In this document: positions 17,265 through 25,617 of the stretch, piece after piece
Layout: each line of letters begins with the position of its first letter
Numbering within the stretch: the stretch's first letter is position 1
From: Planctomycetota bacterium
Lineage (GTDB): Bacteria; Planctomycetota; Planctomycetia; Pirellulales; Lacipirellulaceae
DNA length: 64,000 nucleotides
Reading direction: 5' to 3'
Assembly (NCBI GenBank): GCA_029259975.1
Contig: JAJDEE010000089.1
Coordinates: 1-64,000 of the forward strand
The notes under the pieces: generated by a model
The model's database searches: none
What the model saw: the letters and a program-made list of their open reading frames with translations, nothing else
What the model was told of the DNA's origin: nothing
Translations under genes and position numbers: made by a program

Positions 17265-19358
17265 TTAGTTCTTCCGATGAGAAAATAAAATTAGGCCCAT
17301 GCCGAGGCACAGCAGCAACGAGCTAGGCTCAGGAACTGCAACATTCGACGCGGCCGATGCCGCCAGGCTGCCAAAGCCATAGTTTCCTTGCCAATCCGAC
17401 AGTCCCGACACCGAACCATCGGTGCGTTGCCACACCAGGAAGTCCGCCCCGTCGACGTCTCCGTCGCCATCGAAATCGCCCGGCGTTGTGCCAATGATAC
17501 TCTGCAATTCAGTCAGGTCGTCGTTGTTGATCACTCCATCAGCGGTCAGATCGTACCACTCATCAAGCAGCGCCGTCGGAGCAGCAATCGCGCCAGTCAA
17601 CTCGGTAATGTCACTACCATCTACAACACCGTCACCATTAATATCGCCACGGGTAAAGATGACCTGAGTACCCGGATTGAAAATCCCTGGGTTCATCGCC
17701 TCTAGTTCAGAGTAAATGATCGTTCCGGTCGCAGGATCGAAGACATAAATGTCTTCGAGAAAATTGGGGCCACCATCTTGATCAATGAAGTAAATGTATC
17801 CTGTGCCTTTGTCGTAGGCGACACGGCTGCTGTTCGTGACTTGCGTATCATTGTCGATTGCTCCAGTGACTGGGACATCGCCCGTAACCGTATAGGCGGC
17901 CGTATCGTTGAAGCCTGTTCCCGCTGGGCCGCTGGGCACGACTTCGTTGCCGCCACTGCCGTCGGAGTCAGCGCCGTCGTAGTCGGCGATCCCCACGGTG
18001 ATGACGCGCGGCTCTTGGGCCGTCTCGCCATTAGCACCAGTGGGAGCGGTGGTCTGCCCGATAATCGTGTCGAAGAAACCCGACTCGCCAATAATCAAGT
18101 TGCCATCTTTATCGACACGGAGAAAATCGACCTCAGCGTCATTGGTTGTGGTATCTGTCGAGGGATCTTCGTCAAGTGCGAACGCCGTGGGGTGAGGACC
18201 AGCTCCTGGCGAGGTAAACAGCTCTTTCCGGGTCGCGGTTGGCGTTGGGCCTGTGAAGTCAAGTTCGAAGAAGGCGATGTCGTCTCCTCCACCATCTGCA
18301 TCAGCAACCCAAACGCCCAACGTGCCATTGTGATTCACCAACGCCCAGCCAGCCGGATTCGATTCGACCCCGCCTGACGAGTCGAGTTCTAGACGACCGG
18401 CAATTGTTGCTTCCCACGATTCAGTAGCGGCACCGTTGCGGCCACCTTGCTGGTCGTCGTCGTTTATAGCAAAGCCTGGAGGGCCTGTCATGTTGTCCGG
18501 ACCATCGGCATCGAGCGTCGCTGCGCCCGGCGAGGCGCTTACCCGTTTCCATTCTCGAATCTGAAAGTCACCCACTGTGGTTAAGTTGGAAGCCGATTCC
18601 AAAAAGGCAATACTATCAGGGGTAATAAAATCTATTTCAGAATCGAAAAAAGTGACCGGCGATTGAGTCCGAGCCAGCTCGCCAACTTTTTGAATCGCAT
18701 TGTCGAGGTGAATCGTCGTGGGTTCTACGAATGTACCGTTGAAGCTTCCGCTGCCCTCGGGATGTGGAATATTATTTGCCAATCCGTCAATGGTGCCGTC
18801 AAACAGGTTGCTACCGTTACTTTGCAAGAAAGTTTCGTCAGCGATAGGAATGTTCTGAGCGCGGGGAGCGTAGATGGTTCCCGCAGGCCGACTGTTGGTC
18901 ACAAAATCGTCTAAAATTTCTTGGTAATCAATACGAAACAGGTCCCAGTCCCCGGTGGCGTCGCCAACTTCGTCGAGATTACCGGGTGCTCCTAACGCAC
19001 TATCAAAAGCGGCCGCGTAGATTGTCCCATTGGCGGGGTTAAAGGTAATCGCTGAGATATCTTCCTGATTGCCTATTGGCACGCCCGTTGGGTTGTCGAG
19101 TAGCTGACCCTGAAAAATCTCATAGCCGAGCCAGACAGAAAACATCGGAGAATTACCGAACACGTTCGATGCTCCGCCAGATTCAATGGCCGAGACGTCA
19201 TAAAACTGAATCGTGTCGGAAGGACTACCAGCACCGCCCGAAAAATTCTGGTGCGAGAGTGCAAAGACTTTTTGAGGGGCAGCTAAGGCGGTCACGCTAC
19301 CAATCACATTGATCAATAGGCAGACCGAAAACCCGATTATCAGATGGGATGTTTTCAT
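17265..19358 (-). CDS. Large PEP-CTERM protein with tandem dockerin-like repeats
   Basis: The product has 697 residues with a signal peptide ([22 protein letters not shown]). The central 500 residues are beta-rich and Asp/Gly-rich, with repeated blocks such as [20 protein letters not shown] and [19 protein letters not shown]; a beta-propeller is plausible. Calcium-binding loops follow near residue 570 ([18 protein letters not shown]), residue 605 ([15 protein letters not shown]) and residue 625 ([20 protein letters not shown]), so there are three rather than the usual one or two. The PEP-CTERM tail is [19 protein letters not shown]. The function is unknown. It is followed after 35 bases by the LTD gene on the same strand and may be co-transcribed with it. 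Confidence 0.82.
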   Translation of the reverse strand: MKTSHLIIGFSVCLLINVIGSVTALAAPQKVFALSHQNFSGGAGSPSDTIQFYDVSAIESGGASNVFGNSPMFSVWLGYEIFQGQLLDNPTGVPIGNQEDISAITFNPANGTIYAAAFDSALGAPGNLDEVGDATGDWDLFRIDYQEILDDFVTNSRPAGTIYAPRAQNIPIADETFLQSNGSNLFDGTIDGLANNIPHPEGSGSFNGTFVEPTTIHLDNAIQKVGELARTQSPVTFFDSEIDFITPDSIAFLESASNLTTVGDFQIREWKRVSASPGAATLDADGPDNMTGPPGFAINDDDQQGGRNGAATESWEATIAGRLELDSSGGVESNPAGWALVNHNGTLGVWVADADGGGDDIAFFELDFTGPTPTATRKELFTSPGAGPHPTAFALDEDPSTDTTTNDAEVDFLRVDKDGNLIIGESGFFDTIIGQTTAPTGANGETAQEPRVITVGIADYDGADSDGSGGNEVVPSGPAGTGFNDTAAYTVTGDVPVTGAIDNDTQVTNSSRVAYDKGTGYIYFIDQDGGPNFLEDIYVFDPATGTIIYSELEAMNPGIFNPGTQVIFTRGDINGDGVVDGSDITELTGAIAAPTALLDEWYDLTADGVINNDDLTELQSIIGTTPGDFDGDGDVDGADFLVWQRTDGSVSGLSDWQGNYGFGSLAASAASNVAVPEPSSLLLCLGMGLILFSHRKN

Positions 19359-19502
19359 CGTGAGGACTTCCTCTTGGCTTGACTTCGGACGGTTATTTAC
19401 AAACAGATTATTTACTTATCAAACAGAAACTTATCAAACAAAACAAGGAAACAGGCGATTCAGTCTCCTGAAAAACCCTGTAGAAATTCTCAAAATCACA
19501 AA

Positions 19503-19529
19503 CCGCCGCCGAAACATGCACGGCGGCGG
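19503..19529 (-). terminator. Probable intrinsic terminator of the 19615-20436 gene
   Basis: CCGCCGCCG (19503-19511) and CGGCGGCGG (19521-19529) form a perfect 9-bp GC stem with a 9-base loop. On the minus strand the stem is followed by TTTGTGATTTTG, a U-rich run. It lies 86 bases after the stop of the minus-strand gene. Confidence 0.6.
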
Positions 19530-19614
19530 CTTGCTTTGGTTTTCAATACACATTACAGCTAGCGAACATTGATAAAGCTAATAAGTTCGCAAGCTGCATT
19601 TGCTAACGGACGAC

Positions 19615-20436
19615 TCACACTCGCCGGCGAAGCGAGGCCATGCCCACAAGTCCCGCCAAGGCGAGTACCATGCTGGCTGGCTCAGGAACCATCACGTCTG
19701 TAACCACGCTGCCGAACATGTCACCGATTGACACAGCGTCAACCAAAATCTGATTGTTAGGCGTGTCTCCGACGAAATCCTGACGTAAGGCCAACGCCGA
19801 AACAAACGAACCGGCAGCAGCGCCGCCCACGTCAGCGATCGAAGTACTGTTGACATCAACAGGGTCGACCCACAATTGCGACACGCCAGTATCAAATTCA
19901 AACGAAACCACGACTTTGTACTGCTGACCAAAATTCAGATCGGAACCCCACTTAGCGGTCTGACCGCCCGAGGTTGCCGACAGTCCTAGGGTAAACTTGG
20001 TTGGATCCGCAACATTTGGATCGTCAAGATAAGCACGGCCGCGGAATGCGAACGAGGGACCCCAGAAATGTGCAAAGTAGTCGTTGTTGATCGGGTCGGT
20101 GGAAACAGCCCGAGTATCATTAACGGTTATCATTGCGGCGTAGTACCACGTTGTGCCAGCCGAGTTAAATCCACCTGTCTCACGGTGAGCATCTTCGCTG
20201 CCGGAGTTTAGCAACTGAGCTTGACCACCAGTCACGTCGATCGGACCACCAAAGCCAGTCCCGCTGTGAGGTACCCACAAGCCGCCCGAGACGTCGCCAC
20301 CCGTACCATCTTCGACGGTCAGATTGCCGTCAGGGTAATTAAATGTGTCTGTAAAAAATGTGCCTGCCTGCGCCGGAACGCTGGCAGCAAACGCCAACAA
20401 CGCAAAGGCTGTCGAAAATAAAACGTAACGCTTCAT
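19615..20436 (-). CDS. PEP-CTERM protein, paralogue of the 14401-15399 product, lacking the dockerin-like module
   Basis: The product has 273 residues from the ATG at 20436, which has GGGAGGAG a few bases upstream and opens a clean signal peptide (MKRYVLFSTAFALLAFAASV). The beta domain shares DTFNYPDGNL, HSGTGFGG, LLNSGSEDAHRE, WYYAAMITVND and ALRQDFVGDTPNNQILVD with the 14401-15399 product. Unlike that protein it goes straight to a PEP-CTERM tail (VPEPASMVLALAGLVGMASL). The two are therefore diverged duplicates differing in the calcium-binding insert. The ligand is unknown. Confidence 0.82.
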   Translation of the reverse strand: MKRYVLFSTAFALLAFAASVPAQAGTFFTDTFNYPDGNLTVEDGTGGDVSGGLWVPHSGTGFGGPIDVTGGQAQLLNSGSEDAHRETGGFNSAGTTWYYAAMITVNDTRAVSTDPINNDYFAHFWGPSFAFRGRAYLDDPNVADPTKFTLGLSATSGGQTAKWGSDLNFGQQYKVVVSFEFDTGVSQLWVDPVDVNSTSIADVGGAAAGSFVSALALRQDFVGDTPNNQILVDAVSIGDMFGSVVTDVMVPEPASMVLALAGLVGMASLRRRV

Positions 20437-20790
20437 TAGAACTCCTCCCAAAAAATGCCTAGGAAAAACAAAAGACCACACCCAGTGGACAAAATGCACA
20501 GCCACCACCAAGAATTTAGCGGAAACCTCTGCTACAGGCCTCATCGCCTCTTCGCACAAATCTCAAGTCTTGCGGGTAGGAGATACACGGGCCTTTAATC
20601 TATGGTATACACGGATTGTCACGATTAGGCGAAGAAAAAGGAGATTTTCAGGGCAAATACGGCAACTACGCAGACATTTAGGGCGTGTGGGCTAGGCAGC
20701 AGGCCGGCATTTGGCGAAAAAAAATCTGTTGAATCTCGCAGAAGTCGTTTCAATATCAGGCCTTACGGAGATAGGCCGGCTAAGGCACAA
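20437..20790. other. Divergent intergenic region, nothing recognised
   Basis: About 350 bases lie between a minus-strand PEP-CTERM gene and a plus-strand EEP gene. They presumably hold both promoters. No palindrome, terminator or RNA is recognised. Confidence 0.4.
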
Positions 20791-20841
20791 TTGTCTGCTA
20801 CTCTTTTGGGCGAATACCACCGAAATTCATTGAGGTGCCTT

Positions 20842-22131
20842 GTGGACTTCCGTATCTTAGGGATTACTGTGCTAGGCGTTCTCCTCGCAAACCCGATCGA
20901 CATTGTGGCTGACGAGATTGTGGCCGACGAGGTCGTCAGCACTCAGACAGTAAGATTCGCCACCTTCAACGTCTCGCTCTACGACACTGCCGAAAGTAAC
21001 CTCTCGAAACGATTATCTGTCAAAGGAGACGCCCGCGCAACGGCTCTCGCCGAAATTATCCAACGCACGCGGCCGGATGTTCTCCTGCTGAACGAAGTCG
21101 ATTACGACGCGGCTGGTAACGCGATAACCAACTTTCAGTCCAACTATCTGGTTGTCGGGCAGAACCGCTCTCAGGCACCTGACGGGCCAGCCGAACCGAT
21201 TGAGTTTCCGTACCGCTTTTTCGCACCTTCGAACACCGGCCAACCCTCGGGCTTCGATCTCGATCGCAATGGCAAGGTCGTCTCGACCCCCGGCAGCAGC
21301 GAATACGGCGGCGACTGTTGGGGCTATGGCGAGTATCCTGGCAAGTACGCACTGGTCGTGTTGTCGCGTTATCCTATCGATACAGAGGCCGCTCGTACTT
21401 TCCAAAAGTTCCGCTGGCAGGACATGCCCGAGGCTCAGTTGCCCGACAATCTTGCGACTTCGGCACCCGCCGATTGGTACTCGCCTGAGGTACTAGCACA
21501 GTTTCCGCTGTCTTCCAAAAGCCACTGGGATGTGCCCATAAAAATCGCAGGACACACGATTCACCTGCTGGTCTCGCACCCGACCCCGCCGACTTACGAT
21601 GGCGAGGAAGATCGCAACGGTCGACGCAACCACGACGAAATTCGTTTTTGGGATGACTACATCACACCTGGCGCTGGCAGCTACATTTACGACGACCAGG
21701 GCGTGAAAGGCGGATTAACTTCCGGCGAAGATTTCGTCATCATGGGCGACCTCAACGGCGATCCCATCGATGGCCAAGGCAAGGAAGGCATCGCCCGGCT
21801 ACTCGCCTCTCCCCAAATCTCCACAAATCCCGTGCCAAAGAGTGACGGTGGCGCAGAGCAGGCAAGGCTGCAAAGTGGCGCAAACGACACGCATCAAGGC
21901 GATCCGGCACTCGATACGCTCGATGCGGCAGACCGCGAAGGGCCTGGCAACCTACGAGTCGACTACGTAATTCCCGCAAGAAAGCTAAAAACTATTGCAT
22001 CTGGCGTGTTTTGGCCCAAGAATACCAGTAAGCTGTTTTCGCTGGTAGGCACTCATCCGTTTCCCAGCTCCGATCATCGTCTAGTCTGGATTGATATTGA
22101 TATCGATACCTTAGTTAGTCAGCAGGAGTGA
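20842..22131 (+). CDS. Secreted endonuclease/exonuclease/phosphatase-family protein
   Basis: The product has about 429 residues from GTG 20842, chosen because GAGGTG lies six bases upstream and a signal peptide follows (FRILGITVLGVLLANPIDIVA); an in-frame TTG at 20791 is the alternative. The EEP domain fills the protein: VRFATFNVSLYD (Asn), VLLLNEVD (Glu), LLVSHPTPPTYDGEED (His), VIMGDLNGDP (Asp/Asn) and SSDHRLVWIDI (Asp-His). All catalytic positions are present. The insert PTPPTYDGEEDRNGRRNHDE and the large CWGYGEYPG segment are typical of the bacterial phosphodiesterase/alkaline-phosphatase branch of the family rather than DNase I. There is no PEP-CTERM tail, so it is probably periplasmic or freely secreted. 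Confidence 0.85.
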   Translation: MDFRILGITVLGVLLANPIDIVADEIVADEVVSTQTVRFATFNVSLYDTAESNLSKRLSVKGDARATALAEIIQRTRPDVLLLNEVDYDAAGNAITNFQSNYLVVGQNRSQAPDGPAEPIEFPYRFFAPSNTGQPSGFDLDRNGKVVSTPGSSEYGGDCWGYGEYPGKYALVVLSRYPIDTEAARTFQKFRWQDMPEAQLPDNLATSAPADWYSPEVLAQFPLSSKSHWDVPIKIAGHTIHLLVSHPTPPTYDGEEDRNGRRNHDEIRFWDDYITPGAGSYIYDDQGVKGGLTSGEDFVIMGDLNGDPIDGQGKEGIARLLASPQISTNPVPKSDGGAEQARLQSGANDTHQGDPALDTLDAADREGPGNLRVDYVIPARKLKTIASGVFWPKNTSKLFSLVGTHPFPSSDHRLVWIDIDIDTLVSQQE

Positions 22132-22206
22132 GCCACCAGTGGTTTGGAACACGGCTTCGTCTCACGACTCGCTGCTAACAACTCATAAATTCTACGGAGA
22201 TAAATC

Positions 22207-23334
22207 ATGGTTCGATCACGGTCACGTGGCTTTACATTAGTGGAACTCTTGGTCGTGATCGCGATCATCGGCGTCCTGGTCGCTTTGCTCTTGCCCGCCG
22301 TCCAAGCCGCCCGCGAAGCGGCCCGCCGCACGCAATGCGTCAACAATCTCAAACAGATGGGTCTGGCAGCAGCCAACTACGAAAGCGCCCGCGGCCGCTT
22401 TCCGCCCGGACGGCTGTTTCCCGACTGGACTGATAGCAATGGGAATCCGAAAGCTGGATCTAGCAATTATAGTGCAGTTTCCATCGGTGACAAAACTGGT
22501 TTCTACTCCGTTCACATCTGGCTACTGCCCTATATGGAAGCCAATAATGTTTACGACCTGATCGACTTCAATATTGCCCAGATCAAAATTGTGGACCCCG
22601 CTAGAAACCCTAATTCCCAAGCCTACTTAACTGCGAACAATCTGTTCATTTGCCCCAGCGATGCCAACATCGGGCAAATCGTCTCTGAGAATAATTACCG
22701 CTCCAACTTTGGTGGCTCGACGCCCGGAGCAGGGACGCAGAGTTCTGGAGCTATTGAATCTCGACCGACAGATATCTGGCCAGTTGGCGGGAATGGTGCT
22801 TTTTCGATGGGCAAAAAAGGTCTGAAAGCAGGCGAATACACCGATGGCCTTTCTCAAACCGCTTTCTTTTCTGAGCGCATCAAAGGAAACGGCGATGACC
22901 AAGCTTCGATCCCTGATCGCAGTACTATGATTCGCTGCCCGAACAATTCTTTCCGTGGTGGCGTCTCGTTTGAACCCAACTTTCTGGCAGCTGATGCTTA
23001 CATTCCAAATGCGAGTGGTTTTACCTTCACTAAAGCAGGGCGGTTAGATCCTGAATCCAGTTTTTCTAACGGTTGGCCTTTTGCTGGTTACGATTCGACG
23101 CAGTACAACCACGTCGCGCCGCCGAACTGGAAGGGCCAGGACTGTGGCGTAAGTTTCATCTCGGACGCCCCACAAGAGCACGCCATCGTCGCTGCCCGCA
23201 GCGATCACCCCGGGACGGTTGTGGTAGCCTTCGGCGATGGACACACGGCCATCGTCAGCGATAGCGTCGACCTAGTGGTCTGGCGGGCTGTCGGCTCTCG
23301 CAATGGCGGAGAAGTCGTCAACCTTGATTTCTAA
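22207..23334 (+). CDS. DUF1559 prepilin-like (type II pseudopilin) protein
   Basis: The product has 375 residues. The N-terminal prepilin methylation motif [20 protein letters not shown] (residues 8-27) precedes [20 protein letters not shown], the DUF1559 signature. Near the end, [13 protein letters not shown] fits the H-x9-DG motif that defines this family. Planctomycetes carry dozens of copies. The methylation motif implies processing by a prepilin peptidase and incorporation into a pseudopilus-like structure or the envelope. It stands between an EEP enzyme and a PhnD-like protein. The cargo or role is unknown. Confidence 0.93.
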   Translation: MVRSRSRGFTLVELLVVIAIIGVLVALLLPAVQAAREAARRTQCVNNLKQMGLAAANYESARGRFPPGRLFPDWTDSNGNPKAGSSNYSAVSIGDKTGFYSVHIWLLPYMEANNVYDLIDFNIAQIKIVDPARNPNSQAYLTANNLFICPSDANIGQIVSENNYRSNFGGSTPGAGTQSSGAIESRPTDIWPVGGNGAFSMGKKGLKAGEYTDGLSQTAFFSERIKGNGDDQASIPDRSTMIRCPNNSFRGGVSFEPNFLAADAYIPNASGFTFTKAGRLDPESSFSNGWPFAGYDSTQYNHVAPPNWKGQDCGVSFISDAPQEHAIVAARSDHPGTVVVAFGDGHTAIVSDSVDLVVWRAVGSRNGGEVVNLDF

Positions 23335-23465
23335 GTTGTTTCCTAAGCAGCGGAACGGGGATTCCCAAGCCGAGGCCGAGGCTACATAATGAGGGACGCA
23401 CTCAAGCAGAGGGGGAACTATCGTTTTCAGTAGTAGCTTTGGCAACTTATTGGGGAGACCGTGTG

Positions 23466-24638
23466 ATGACATCCACTTCTAGCATGGTACGCACTTCTAG
23501 CATGGTACGCACTTCTAGCGTGGTGTGTACTTCTAGCGTGGTGTGTACTTCTGGTAGCATGGTGTGTACCTCTGGCTTCGTACGAAAGCGAATGATCGCC
23601 GCGCTGGCCGTCGTCGCCACGCTGGCAGGCGGGGCGTCCTACGTTGCGCAATCTTGGCAGCAACAGGCGCAGCAAGACCTTGTTAAGCGAACGGTCAGCA
23701 ACGTCTTTTCCAACATGTCCGTCACCGACGCGCTCGACGAGGTTTACCAAGATGCCGACGGTGATCTGATCGCCGACATGCCTGAGCAACAAGCCCTGTT
23801 GGCCAAGCCGAAGGAGCTGGTATTTTCGTTCATCGCCTCTGAAGACCCTGCTAACGACCCCGCAGTTTGGAAAGCCGCTACTGACGCAATTGCCGAAAAG
23901 ACTGGCCTGCCCGTCACGTATCTGCGACTCGAAGATTCGAAGACGCAGTTGGCAGCGCTCCGCAACGGTCAACTGCATGTGACCGCCTTCAGCTCTGGTA
24001 CTGTCCCTGCTGCCGTCAACCGAGCTGGTTTCGCCCCCATCTGCACCATCGGTAGCAACGAAAACGAAGCCGGCGAGAAATCTGCTGGTAAGTTTGGCTA
24101 CACCATGCAGTTTATCGTGAAGGCGGATAGCCCCATGAAAAATCTCGGCGACCTACGCCAAGCAAAAATCGCCTTCGTGCGTCCTCGATCAAACTCGGGC
24201 TGCAAGGCAGCGATGATTTTACTCTGGGATAAACACGGCTTGCAGCCTGAGCGAGATTACAGCTGGTACTATTCTTACAGCCACAACGAATCGATTCAGG
24301 CAGTCGTTGCGGGCGACGCGGACGCGGCACCGGTCGCAAGCGATATTTTGGCCCGTATGACCGCGAAAGACGAGATCGCAGCTGACGCGTACCGCGTACT
24401 CTACGAGTCCGAACGCTTTCCGCCGGTCGCCTTTGGTTGCGTCTACAACTTGCCCCAGGAGTTACGCGATTCCATTCGTACAGCGCTGCTGGAATTGGAC
24501 TGGGCCGACTCCCAACTTGCCGCAGAGATGGCAGCCGGCGAACCAAAAAGATTCCTGCCGATCTCGTACAAAGACGATTGGGCCAACATCCGCCGCGTCG
24601 ACCAAGCCGCCAGCAACGCAAATAGTAAGCTTCGCTAA
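23466..24638 (+). CDS. PhnD-like phosphate/phosphonate substrate-binding protein with N-terminal tandem repeats
   Basis: The product has about 390 residues from ATG 23466, which has GGGGAG eight bases upstream. Residues 4-38 are encoded by 18-21 bp tandem repeats (TSSMVR, TSSMVR, TSSVVC, TSSVVC, TSGSMVC). Next comes a basic and hydrophobic anchor (RKRMIAALAVVATLAGGASY), then a PBP2 periplasmic binding domain: LVFSFIASEDPANDPAVW, RNGQLHVTAFSSGTVPAA, KIAFVRPRSNSGCKAAM, ADAAPVASDIL. This resembles PhnD/PtxB proteins of phosphonate or phosphite ABC transporters. No permease or ATPase gene is adjacent; a RAYT element follows instead, so the binding protein is orphaned here. Because of the repeats the true start is uncertain; the ATG before IAAL is also possible. 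Confidence 0.82.
   Translation: MTSTSSMVRTSSMVRTSSVVCTSSVVCTSGSMVCTSGFVRKRMIAALAVVATLAGGASYVAQSWQQQAQQDLVKRTVSNVFSNMSVTDALDEVYQDADGDLIADMPEQQALLAKPKELVFSFIASEDPANDPAVWKAATDAIAEKTGLPVTYLRLEDSKTQLAALRNGQLHVTAFSSGTVPAAVNRAGFAPICTIGSNENEAGEKSAGKFGYTMQFIVKADSPMKNLGDLRQAKIAFVRPRSNSGCKAAMILLWDKHGLQPERDYSWYYSYSHNESIQAVVAGDADAAPVASDILARMTAKDEIAADAYRVLYESERFPPVAFGCVYNLPQELRDSIRTALLELDWADSQLAAEMAAGEPKRFLPISYKDDWANIRRVDQAASNANSKLR
23475..23567 (+). repeat. 18-bp tandem repeats inside the PhnD-like gene 5' end
   Basis: Units begin at 23475, 23493, 23511 and 23529 (each 18 bp, ACTTCTAGC followed by ATG or GTG and so on) and at 23547 (21 bp). Units 1 and 2 are identical, and units 3 and 4 are identical to each other. 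Copy-number change would keep the frame. Each unit contains ATG or GTG, so the array also multiplies possible start codons. Confidence 0.85.
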
Positions 24639-24739
24639 GGGTTTTGGTAGTTAGCTGACAATTGCATTCGTACAGGCGAACGTCATTCCCACCGCAAGAA
24701 AAAGCAAAATGGCGCAAGCCGTCCGGTAACGTAACAATT

Positions 24740-24787
24740 GAAGCGAATCGGCGCAACGTGAAATCGAAGCGAATCGGCGCAACGTGA
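24740..24787 (+). repeat. Short tandem duplication upstream of the RAYT palindrome
   Basis: GAAGCGAATCGGCGCAACGT occurs at 24740-24759 and again at 24766-24785, with a 26-bp period. It resembles a degenerate half of the neighbouring REP sequence (GGCGCAA core shared). Confidence 0.65.
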
Positions 24788-24795
24788 CAACAATC

Positions 24796-24908
24796 GTAGC
24801 GGAACGGCGCAAGCCGTCCGGTGACAGAATCCACACGCGTCGACGAGGAAAACGATGCCGGCGGCTTGCCCCCGTGTAAAAACCGGACGGCTTGCGCCGT
24901 TCCGCTAC
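24796..24908. repeat. REP pair (inverted), left side of RAYT
   Basis: Positions 24796-24822 (GTAGCGGAACGGCGCAAGCC...) are the perfect 27-base reverse complement of 24882-24908. A third partial copy with the same GGCGCAAGCCGTCCGGT core lies at 24711-24727. This is a BIME-like arrangement of REP palindromes, as expected beside a REP-associated transposase. Confidence 0.88.
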
Positions 24909-24930
24909 AGTTCCTTTGCGATTCACTAAT

Positions 24931-25443
24931 TCATTTGCGATTCGCTTTCGAGCCGCCTGCGTCTTGGGCTTCGACCGTGTACCTGATAGCAGCTTCTAAC
25001 GATTTCTCGTCGAATAACTTCCGTACGCTTCCTTTTCGAGTCCACCAATGCTCTCGTACTTCAGCTTTCGAATTCGGGAGTGCGCGATGATGATCTTTGA
25101 GTCTCCGCTTCGCCCATGATTTCAATTGGTCGCAGACCTGTTCGCCGTCGTATCCGACAGCAGAAGCAACTACATGACAATGATTGCTTCGGCAATTTAT
25201 GGCATGCAACCTCCATCCACGGATTGCACAATGATCGTGCACGACCTGCTTCACGATCTCGCGCTCGGTTTTGTCAAGCAGCACTGCCGTCTCGGCTATT
25301 CGACCGCGACACCAATCCTCAAGCAATGGCTGAGACAATTGCTCGCCTTTGTGCCACTTTGTCCAACTACGTTTATCACCGGGCAGGTAAGTGCCGTAGC
25401 ATGTCCATGTGATGAAGAATGCAAGTACGTCATTATTCATCAT
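24931..25443 (-). CDS. REP-associated tyrosine transposase (RAYT, Y1 HUH type)
   Basis: The product has 170 residues from ATG 25443 (the second of adjacent Met codons). An upstream extension to 25488 would overlap the right REP and is unlikely. The opening DVLAFFITWTCYGTYLPGD is the RAYT/Y1_Tnp start. NCRSNHCHVV near residue 99 carries the HxH metal pair (His-Cys-His context) of HUH nucleases. AAIRYTVEAQD near residue 160 carries the predicted catalytic Tyr. RAYTs are domesticated or single-copy relatives of IS200/IS605 transposases that cut and mobilise REP palindromes. The flanking REP pairs on both sides make this a self-contained REP/RAYT unit. Confidence 0.9.
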   Translation of the reverse strand: MMNNDVLAFFITWTCYGTYLPGDKRSWTKWHKGEQLSQPLLEDWCRGRIAETAVLLDKTEREIVKQVVHDHCAIRGWRLHAINCRSNHCHVVASAVGYDGEQVCDQLKSWAKRRLKDHHRALPNSKAEVREHWWTRKGSVRKLFDEKSLEAAIRYTVEAQDAGGSKANRK

Positions 25444-25478
25444 GTCGCCGCATCTTTGATGATCGATGATCGATGATT

Positions 25479-25553
25479 GTAGCGGCACGGCGCAAGCCGT
25501 CCGGTGACTTGTAGAAAACTTGTAAAAAACCGGAGGGCTTGCGCCCTTCCGCT
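25479..25553. repeat. REP pair (inverted), right side of RAYT
   Basis: GTAGCGGCACGGCGCAAGCC begins at 25479 and continues CGTCCGGTGAC to 25508. A degenerate inverted copy (ACCGGAGGGCTTGCGCCCTT...) runs from 25529 to 25553. The core is the same as the left-hand REPs. Confidence 0.85.
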
Positions 25554-25617
25554 TCCGCTGGGTGATGCGGCTGGCGACTTTAGTCGTTTTGTATGGCTAC
25601 TGCCAACGAACGCTTTT

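Noticed and set aside
15613..17310. Longer N-terminus for the LTD PEP-CTERM protein (start at 17310)
   Set aside because: The extra 27 residues precede the signal peptide, overlap the neighbouring gene's end and lack a ribosome-binding site; 17229 has one.
23475..23567. CRISPR-like repeat array
   Set aside because: Units are directly adjacent without spacers and are in frame with a coding sequence; no cas genes are present.
23427..23978. Minus-strand open frame with His/Ser/Thr repeats (THHARS)
   Set aside because: It is the reverse reading of the 18-bp repeats and of the PhnD-like gene, which has a clear binding-protein fold.
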